Positions 58,941-64,000 of a DNA stretch of 64,000 nt are shown piece by piece. The notes under the pieces are model-generated. The model was not told the origin of the DNA. It worked only from the letters and a program-made list of their open reading frames with translations, and did not search any database. This stretch comes from CAZJWR01 sp964549765 (GTDB lineage Bacteria; Zixibacteria; MSB-5A5; GN15; JAAZOE01). Numbering within the stretch: position 1 is the first letter of the stretch; each line of letters begins with the position of its first letter. The position numbers and the translations under genes were made by a program. The stretch spans positions 1-64,000 of the forward strand of contig CAZJWR010000007.1 of the NCBI GenBank assembly GCA_964549765.1, in the 5' to 3' direction.

Positions 58941-59894
58941 TCATCCTTTCTCGGTCTGAGACGTCACGTCCGCATCGTCGGTTCCGGCCAGCAGGTAAAG
59001 CACGGCCATGCGCACGGCCTGACCGTTGGTGACTTGGCTTAAGATGACGGAGGCCGGCCCGTCGGCGACTTCATTGGTGATCTCCACGCCGCGATTCATC
59101 GGGCCGGGATGCATGATGGTGAAATTTTTATTGACGCGTTTGAGCCGTTCCCCGGTGATTCCGAACAAATTGGAATACTCCCGCTGTGACGGAAACAGAC
59201 CGGCCTTCTGCCGTTCCAGTTGAATCCGCAGAATATTGACGACGTCGACGCCTTCCATAGCCTCGTCGAGATTGGTGTATACGTCGATGCCGAACCGTTC
59301 GGCATCGTAGGGCAAAAGCGTCGTCGGCCCGCAGATGGCCACCGACGCCCCGAGCGTCTTGAGACCCCAAATATTGGACCGAGCCACTCGCGAATGCCTG
59401 ATGTCGCCGACCAAGAGCACCCGCAAACCATCGACTTTGCCGTATTTTCGGCGCATGGTGAAAATATCCAGCAAGCCCTGGGTCGGATGCTCATGCGTGC
59501 CGTCGCCGGCGTTGATGATGTTGGCTTCGAGACATTGCGTCAAATAATACGGTACGCCGGGCGAACTATGCCGCACCACAACCATGTCGATCTTCATCGC
59601 CTCGATATTTCGTACGGTATCCTTGAGCGTCTCCCCTTTGCGCACTGAGGACATGGTGGTGGTGAAAGACAATGTATCCGCCGACAGCCGCTTTTCCGCC
59701 AGCTCGAACGAAATCCGGGTCCTGGTGGACGGCTCATAGAAGAGATTGACGATGGTTTTGCCCCGGAGCGGCGGGACTTTCTTGATGGGACGGTCGAGGA
59801 TTTCGCGAAAACTTTCGGCGGTATCGAGAATCAGCTCCAAATCCTCTTTTGGCACACCTTCGAGCTGCAGAAGGTGTCGCGACGATAGGCTCAT
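58941..59894 (-). CDS. pyrB: Aspartate carbamoyltransferase, catalytic subunit
   Basis: A 317-residue enzyme. FYEPSTRTRISFELA (carbamoyl phosphate site), HPTQGLLDIFTMRRKYG, LLVGDIRHSRVARSNIWGL and IMHPGPMNRGVEI are family signatures. It joins carbamoyl phosphate and aspartate. The ATG at 59894 overlaps pyrR's stop as ATGA. No pyrI regulatory chain is seen. Confidence 0.96.
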   Translation of the reverse strand: MSLSSRHLLQLEGVPKEDLELILDTAESFREILDRPIKKVPPLRGKTIVNLFYEPSTRTRISFELAEKRLSADTLSFTTTMSSVRKGETLKDTVRNIEAMKIDMVVVRHSSPGVPYYLTQCLEANIINAGDGTHEHPTQGLLDIFTMRRKYGKVDGLRVLLVGDIRHSRVARSNIWGLKTLGASVAICGPTTLLPYDAERFGIDVYTNLDEAMEGVDVVNILRIQLERQKAGLFPSQREYSNLFGITGERLKRVNKNFTIMHPGPMNRGVEITNEVADGPASVILSQVTNGQAVRMAVLYLLAGTDDADVTSQTEKG

Positions 59895-60481
59895 GGTTTC
59901 TTCCTCTTCTTGGCCGCGGCTGGAGACGATTGATCGGTCTGCGACGGATAAAACAGGACTTCATCCTCGCCGTCGCGTTCGGCAAAACTAACTCGGACAT
60001 TATCCTCGAAGGACGTCGGAATATTTTTGCCGACGTAATCGGGCCGGATCGGGAGTTGACGGTGGCCGCGGTCGACCAGCACGGCCAGTTGAATCGTCAG
60101 GGGCCGGCCAAAATCGATAATCTGCGACAGAGCGGCTCGGATCGTGCGTCCGGTATACAGGACGTCGTCGACGAGGATGAGGTTCTTGTCATCGATATCG
60201 AATATGATGTCCGTCTTGCGGACGACGGGTTGATCCGGATTGTAATTGACGTCGTCCCGGTACAGGTTGATATCCATCAAACCGACGGGAACGTCGACCT
60301 TCTCGATCTCCTTGATGGTCTTCGCCAGGCGTCGCGCCAGATCCGCCCCCCGGGTCAGGATACCGACGATCACCAGCGTCTTGGCGCCGGCGTTTCGCTC
60401 CAGTATTTCGTGGGCGATTCGAGTTATGGCCCGGGCCATCTTGTGCCCGTCCATAACGATATGCGCATCAGCGTGATTCAA
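59891..60481 (-). CDS. pyrR: PyrR bifunctional regulator/uracil phosphoribosyltransferase
   Basis: A 196-residue type I phosphoribosyltransferase-fold protein. PRPP loop LILVDDVLYTGRTIRAAL (residues ~110-127), VPVGLMDINLYRDD and VGILTRGADLARRL identify it as PyrR, which binds pyr leader RNA with UMP and can make UMP from uracil. The start is TTG 60481 (GAGGGG, 5 bases upstream) and it shares TTGA with the leader ORF stop. The C-terminal extension KKRKKP is basic. It controls its own operon through the leader described below. Confidence 0.93.
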   Translation of the reverse strand: MNHADAHIVMDGHKMARAITRIAHEILERNAGAKTLVIVGILTRGADLARRLAKTIKEIEKVDVPVGLMDINLYRDDVNYNPDQPVVRKTDIIFDIDDKNLILVDDVLYTGRTIRAALSQIIDFGRPLTIQLAVLVDRGHRQLPIRPDYVGKNIPTSFEDNVRVSFAERDGEDEVLFYPSQTDQSSPAAAKKRKKP

Positions 60482-60555
60482 AATATCCCCTCAGGCAAAA
60501 AAATATCGGGTGGTCGTTTCCCGATCGTCGTATCAAAATGTGCAGTCGTGGTCAT
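60478..60555 (-). CDS. Leader peptide of the pyr operon (25 aa)
   Basis: ATG 60555 with AAAGGAG just upstream opens 25 codons whose TGA overlaps the pyrR start codon as TTGA. The frame runs straight through the terminator hairpin of the leader (codons ~11-20), so translating ribosomes would prevent the hairpin from forming. The sequence MTTTAHFDTT...PEGIF has no obvious product function and looks like a regulatory leader. Confidence 0.6.
   Translation of the reverse strand: MTTTAHFDTTIGKRPPDIFLPEGIF
60497..60525 (-). terminator. Attenuator terminator in the pyr leader
   Basis: ATCGGG (60525-60520) pairs with CCCGAT (60510-60505), nine-base loop, then A and seven T. It lies inside the 25-codon leader ORF and before pyrR, as an attenuator would. 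Confidence 0.6.
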
Positions 60556-60566
60556 CTTCTCCTTTA

Positions 60567-60582
60567 CGGCCTCGCCGGACCG
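60567..60582 (-). promoter_or_regulatory. PyrR-binding RNA hairpin (candidate)
   Basis: The leader RNA has CGGUC-CGGCGA-GGCCG: five base pairs with the hexaloop CGGCGA. The motif GGUCCGGCGAGGCC fits the published Bacillus PyrR consensus ARUCCNGNGAGGYU at 12 of 14 positions. It ends just before the ribosome site of the leader ORF. Confidence 0.65.
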
Positions 60583-60600
60583 GTTTAAAAGGTTGCATGC

Positions 60601-60628
60601 AAAATAGACGCCATCGGGTCCCTGTCAA
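60601..60628 (-). promoter_or_regulatory. Promoter of the pyr operon
   Basis: On the minus strand TTGACA (60628-60623), a 16-base spacer and TATTTT (60606-60601); the start point near 60594 gives a leader of ~113 bases. The -35 overlaps the end of the upstream ABC ATPase gene. Confidence 0.65.
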
Positions 60629-62193
60629 GCATAAAAATGGTTTAGGTCGAAGACATCGTCGGTGCGGGCCGTGGTGACTTCGCCATAATGATTTATTTGG
60701 AAATCGATTATCTCAGGAGTCGGAAGTATCGCTTCATAATCCGCCGCCGCGAAAAATTCCCGTGGCGGGGCCGTGATGGTAATGCGCCCTTCTCTGAGCA
60801 ACGCCACCCGGTCGGCCAGATCGGCGATGATGTCGCTGTTGTGCGAAATGATCATGATTGTCTTTCCGGCCGACTTGAGCGACCGCACCATCCGGCGGAA
60901 AGCGCCGACGCCGCCGTCGTCGAGTCCGCAGGTCGGTTCGTCGAACACAATGAGATCGGCGTTGAGAGCCACGACGATAGCAAACGCCAGACGGCGGGCT
61001 TCGCCGCCAGAAAGGGTATGCGGATCGCGAAGGTGGAATTTTGCATAGTCGAGACCAGCCATTTCCATGCCGGTGCGGACAGCTTTTTCTATTAAAGTAT
61101 CACTTTTGATCTTTTCCTTAATTCCATATTTAACTTCATCGTATGCTGTTTCGAGAAAAAACTGCCGTTCCGGCTGCTGGAAGCTCATGCTGACCCGGCA
61201 GGATGGATCGGCAAAGCGAATCGCTCCCGGCGTCGGCTGATATATTCCGCACAGGATCTGCGCCAGGGTCGACTTGCCGCTGCCCGACGGGCCGACCAGG
61301 CCCAGAACCTCTCCCTTGTGGATTTGAAAGGACAGATCATCGAACAGGGCTCTGCCCTGGCCGTCTTCGTACGAAAAGCCGATACGATCCACCTCTGCCA
61401 GACTGCGGACGCGGGCGACAGTCTCACTGTCCCTCGATTTCCGGGGAGCGTTCGACCGGGGCGTCAGATACCTCAGCGGCGGCCGGAGTCTGATGCGGGA
61501 CAGCAGGTCATAATTACCGAAAATCTTCTGCGGGCTGCCGTCGGCGATAATCTCGCCATGCGACATTACCAGTATGCGGCCGAATTTTTCGGCGACGCGG
61601 GCGTATTGCGTAATCCGGACTACCGTCAACTTCGGGTCGGCTTCTTTGATTTGGCGGAGGATTTTTTCCATCTGTACCGAACTGGGATAATCCAGAAACG
61701 ACGCGGGTTCATCCAGAAACAGTATTTTCGGCCCGGACGCGAAAAGTCCCGCCACTGACAGCCTCTGTTTTTCACCGCCGGACAGATTCCAGACCAGCCG
61801 TTCGCGGATGGCGTCCATGCCGAAGAAGGCAAGAGTCTTTCCGACGATTTCGCGCATTTGCGGACTCGGCATGTTCCTGTTTTCAAGGGAAAAGGCAACC
61901 TCGCGTTCGACCGTTGTGGCCACCAGACCGTTATCAGGGTCCTGAAAGAGGAATCCGACGAGCGGAGCGTCGCCGCCCGTTCCGGAGATCGCCCCATCGG
62001 TATGGACTCTCACCGAACCCGAATCCGGTTCGAGCAATCCCGCCATCAGCAATCCCAGGGTGGTTTTGCCGCAGCCGTTGGCGCCCATGATCGCCACCTC
62101 ATCGCCATCGCCGATGGTAAACGACATATCCCTGACGACCTGCGATGACTTGGCGGCGGCGTACGCGTATGAGACGTGATCAAATACAATCAT
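60625..62193 (-). CDS. Two-domain ECF-type ABC transporter ATPase
   Basis: A 522-residue fusion of two ABC ATPase domains. Domain 1: Walker A GANGCGKTT, Q-loop FLFQDPDNGLVATTVEREVAF, signature LSGGEKQR, Walker B ILFLDEP. Domain 2: Walker A GPSGSGKST, Q-loop SFQQPERQFFLETAYDEVKYGI, signature LSGGEARR, Walker B LIVFDEPTCGLD. The QDP/QQPERQF loops are typical of EcfA1/EcfA2 of energy-coupling-factor vitamin or metal importers. No EcfT or S component is seen beside it; they may be elsewhere. Convergent arrangement absent; it is 53 bases after gcvPB. Confidence 0.88.
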   Translation of the reverse strand: MIVFDHVSYAYAAAKSSQVVRDMSFTIGDGDEVAIMGANGCGKTTLGLLMAGLLEPDSGSVRVHTDGAISGTGGDAPLVGFLFQDPDNGLVATTVEREVAFSLENRNMPSPQMREIVGKTLAFFGMDAIRERLVWNLSGGEKQRLSVAGLFASGPKILFLDEPASFLDYPSSVQMEKILRQIKEADPKLTVVRITQYARVAEKFGRILVMSHGEIIADGSPQKIFGNYDLLSRIRLRPPLRYLTPRSNAPRKSRDSETVARVRSLAEVDRIGFSYEDGQGRALFDDLSFQIHKGEVLGLVGPSGSGKSTLAQILCGIYQPTPGAIRFADPSCRVSMSFQQPERQFFLETAYDEVKYGIKEKIKSDTLIEKAVRTGMEMAGLDYAKFHLRDPHTLSGGEARRLAFAIVVALNADLIVFDEPTCGLDDGGVGAFRRMVRSLKSAGKTIMIISHNSDIIADLADRVALLREGRITITAPPREFFAAADYEAILPTPEIIDFQINHYGEVTTARTDDVFDLNHFYA

Positions 62194-62200
62194 GGCATTA

Positions 62201-62228
62201 AAAATCCGATGCCGGGAGCCGGCATCGG
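62201..62228 (-). terminator. Terminator of gcvPB
   Basis: A perfect ten-base stem CCGATGCCGG/CCGGCATCGG (62206-62215, 62219-62228) with a three-base loop; on the minus strand it is followed by ATTTTTAAT. It lies 19 bases after the gcvPB stop. Confidence 0.75.
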
Positions 62229-62246
62229 TTTGTCGGGGATTTTCAT

Positions 62247-63695
62247 CTACCCGGTATAGGCAATATCAAGGGTCTTGGTGGCTTTCACCTCGTCCAGCCG
62301 CCTTACCGGCGTATTATGCGGCGCCGAAAGGACGGTATCCTTTTCGTCGACAGTCTCTTTGTCGATTTTTATCATCGTCTCGATGAATCGATCGAGCGTC
62401 TGTTTCGCCTCGGTTTCGGTCGGTTCGATCATGAGCGCCTCGCTGACAATCAGCGGAAAATAGATTGTCGGCGCATGGATGCCGAAGTCGAGCAGGCGTT
62501 TGGCAATATCCAGCGCCCGGACGCCGCGTTTCTTCTGCCGCGCTCCCGACAGGACGAATTCATGCATGCACAGCCGGTCGTGCGGCAGATCATAATATTT
62601 TTTCAATTGCTCTTTCAGGTAATTGGCGTTAACCACGGCGTTTTCGGCCACCCGCTTCAGTCCCGGGGCGCCCAGATGACGGATATAGGTATAGGCCCGC
62701 ACCATGTTGGCGAAGTTGCCATAGAAGCTATGCATGCGGCCGATACTGTCAGGCCGGTCGAAATCGAGATGATACCGGTCGCCGTCTTTTTCGACCATCG
62801 GCGACGGCAGAAACGGCGCTAATTCATCGGTCACCGCCAGCGCCCCAGCGCCCGGTCCCCCGCCGCCGTGCGGCGTGGAAAAGGTTTTGTGCAGGTTGAA
62901 ATGCACCATATCAAAACCCATGTCGGCCGGCCGGGCCTGTCCCAGAAGGGCGTTGAGATTGGCGCCGTCCATATACAATAATCCCCCGGCGTCATGGATA
63001 ACCTTGGCGATCTGCTCGATTTCGCATTCGAATAATCCCAGCGTGTTGGGATTGGTGATCATGATACCGGCCGTATCTTCGTCGACGGCCCGCGCCACAT
63101 CGACCGCCGACAGAATCCCGTACTCGGTTGAGGGTATTTGCACGACATCGTAGCCAGCCATGACAACCGACGCCGGATTGGTACCATGAGCTGAATCGGG
63201 GATAAGGATTTTTTTGCGGGCGCTGCCGCGTTTCGTCAGGGCCGCCCGGATAACCAGCAGACCGACCAGTTCGCAATGTGCGCCCGCCACCGGCTGCATC
63301 GTCGTCCGGGCGAAACCGGTGATCCGCGCCAGCAATGAGGCCAGATGATACATAATTGCCAGTGCCCCCTGACTGTCCTCCTCGGACGCCATGGGGTGCA
63401 AATCCGCAAATCCCGGAAAGGCCGCCGCAAAATCGTTGACCTTGGGATTGTATTTCATGGTGCATGAGCCCAGCGGATAGAATCCCTTGTCGATATGATG
63501 ATTCCGATTCGACATTTCGATATAATGGCGAACCAGCACCGGTTCCGAAATTTCCGGCAGCGGCGGCGGCGCCGAACGCCGGAACCGTTTGGGAATCAAA
63601 GCGTCGACGGCGGCGTCGCCGGATCGGGTCTCCCTGAGGGAAAACCCGGTCCGGCCCGGCCGCGACTTTTCATAGATGAGTATTTCGTTGAGCAT
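62247..63695 (-). CDS. gcvPB: Glycine dehydrogenase (decarboxylating) subunit 2
   Basis: A 482-residue PLP enzyme. The PLP lysine lies in VHFNLHKTFSTPHGGGGPGAGAL, preceded by YMDGANLNALLGQ; NRNHHIDKGFYPLGSCTMKYNPK is the classical N-terminal signature. It forms the C-terminal half of the P-protein, paired with GcvPA, to decarboxylate glycine in the glycine cleavage system. gcvPA, gcvT and gcvH are not seen here and probably lie beyond the window end. Starts 18 bases after the TPR gene. Confidence 0.95.
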   Translation of the reverse strand: MLNEILIYEKSRPGRTGFSLRETRSGDAAVDALIPKRFRRSAPPPLPEISEPVLVRHYIEMSNRNHHIDKGFYPLGSCTMKYNPKVNDFAAAFPGFADLHPMASEEDSQGALAIMYHLASLLARITGFARTTMQPVAGAHCELVGLLVIRAALTKRGSARKKILIPDSAHGTNPASVVMAGYDVVQIPSTEYGILSAVDVARAVDEDTAGIMITNPNTLGLFECEIEQIAKVIHDAGGLLYMDGANLNALLGQARPADMGFDMVHFNLHKTFSTPHGGGGPGAGALAVTDELAPFLPSPMVEKDGDRYHLDFDRPDSIGRMHSFYGNFANMVRAYTYIRHLGAPGLKRVAENAVVNANYLKEQLKKYYDLPHDRLCMHEFVLSGARQKKRGVRALDIAKRLLDFGIHAPTIYFPLIVSEALMIEPTETEAKQTLDRFIETMIKIDKETVDEKDTVLSAPHNTPVRRLDEVKATKTLDIAYTG

Positions 63696-63712
63696 GGATG
63701 TCCGTCAGTGTT

Positions 63713-63991
63713 TTATCCCTCGCCCTCGCCTTCGGCGGGCGGATTCTTGATCTTGTCGATCTGCTTCTTGACCCAAGCGGTGTCTCTCGAATCGGGATGA
63801 TCGGTAAGGAATTTCTGGTACAATTGCAGCGCCCGATCTTTGTTGCCTTTCAGGTCGTTGCAAAAGGCAATATAGATTTCCGCAGTTTCGACCTGATCCG
63901 ATTCGGGATAGGTTTTGATAAAATCCTTGAAAGCCGCGATGGCATCGTCGAACCGTTCCGCCCGGCGCAACGCCTTGGCTTTTTCGATCAT
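63713..63991 (-). CDS. TPR protein (possibly partial at the window edge)
   Basis: At least 92 residues. Two tetratricopeptide units: residues 2-35 (EKAKALRRAERFDDAIAAFKDFIKTYPESD) and 40-75 (ETAEIYIAFCNDLKGNKDRALQLYQKFLTDHPDSRD). The frame continues open to base 64000 without a stop, so the ATG at 63991 may not be the true start and the gene may be the end of a longer one. The acidic end PPAEGEGEG is unusual. Such repeats mediate protein contacts; cotranscribed with gcvPB. Confidence 0.7.
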   Translation of the reverse strand: MIEKAKALRRAERFDDAIAAFKDFIKTYPESDQVETAEIYIAFCNDLKGNKDRALQLYQKFLTDHPDSRDTAWVKKQIDKIKNPPAEGEGEG

Positions 63992-64000
63992 GGCATCCTG

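Overview
The window looks like a chromosomal scaffold of an uncultured Gram-negative bacterium of the Fibrobacteres-Chlorobi-Bacteroidetes neighbourhood, most probably a candidate phylum such as Zixibacteria. This is inferred from secreted proteins ending in a FlgD-like/type IX-type C-terminal domain (PNPFN...NILGQ...SGIYFY), a gingipain-family protein, lipoproteins with Gly/Ala/Ser-Cys lipoboxes, a 2-oxoacid:ferredoxin oxidoreductase plus a short citrate-synthase-like enzyme, and a PyrR-controlled pyr operon. No rRNA or phylogenetic marker was run. A 100-N placeholder gap (13322-13421) shows it is an assembled scaffold.

Layout. 1-2.7 kb: the 5' end of a glycogen phosphorylase gene, a HEAT-repeat protein and a Na+/H+ antiporter. 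2.7-14 kb: an accessory region built around tRNA-Arg(TCT). A truncated 5' half of that tRNA with a diverged copy of its leader sits at 3.2 kb. An operon for three secreted proteins, headed by a 39-residue small ORF, lies between it and the intact tRNA at 10.55 kb. Beyond the tRNA come single genes (lipoprotein, AAC(3)-I-like GNAT, HAD phosphatase, decapeptide-repeat lipoprotein) separated by copies of a ~120-nt repeat whose first copy starts inside the tRNA 3' end. 14-23 kb: an Rrf2 regulator, a truncated phosphoesterase, a frameshifted CoA-binding protein, an exported zinc-knuckle/DA1-like peptidase, flavin reductase, a very small ORF unit with its own terminator, several lipoproteins, a Mut7-C protein and a citryl-CoA-lyase-like protein.

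23-30 kb: one minus-strand operon carries a MinD-like ATPase, KorDABC (2-oxoacid:ferredoxin oxidoreductase) and NuoE/NuoF/NuoG-like plus dicluster ferredoxin subunits, with a promoter at its head and a terminator at its end. It probably couples 2-oxoacid oxidation or synthesis to NAD(H). 30-34 kb: polysaccharide deacetylase, alpha/beta hydrolase, an unknown protein and tRNA-Leu(GAG). 34-39 kb: a glycolytic operon (pfkA with PPi-type residues, an outer-membrane protein, gap, pgk, tpiA, secG).

39-45 kb: a double retropepsin-like protein and the rod-shape set mreC-mreD-mrdA(PBP2)-rodA. 45-57 kb: ptsN, accA and a surface-glycan cluster (WecA-type transferase, glycosyltransferases, YfhO-type and PMT-type membrane enzymes, a flippase-like protein) with many ATGA/GTGA start-stop overlaps. 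57-60.6 kb: pyrR-pyrB-pyrC, preceded by a PyrR-type RNA hairpin, a 25-codon leader ORF and an internal terminator. 60.6-64 kb: a two-domain ECF-type ATPase, glycine dehydrogenase subunit 2 and a TPR protein.

Most interesting points: the pyr leader combining a PyrR box with a leader peptide; the 11-codon ORF with a near-complete anti-Shine-Dalgarno match, a possible pseudoknot and a perfect terminator; the tRNA-Arg-linked repeats; the KOR-NuoEFG operon without any hydrogenase; and the exported DA1-like peptidase.
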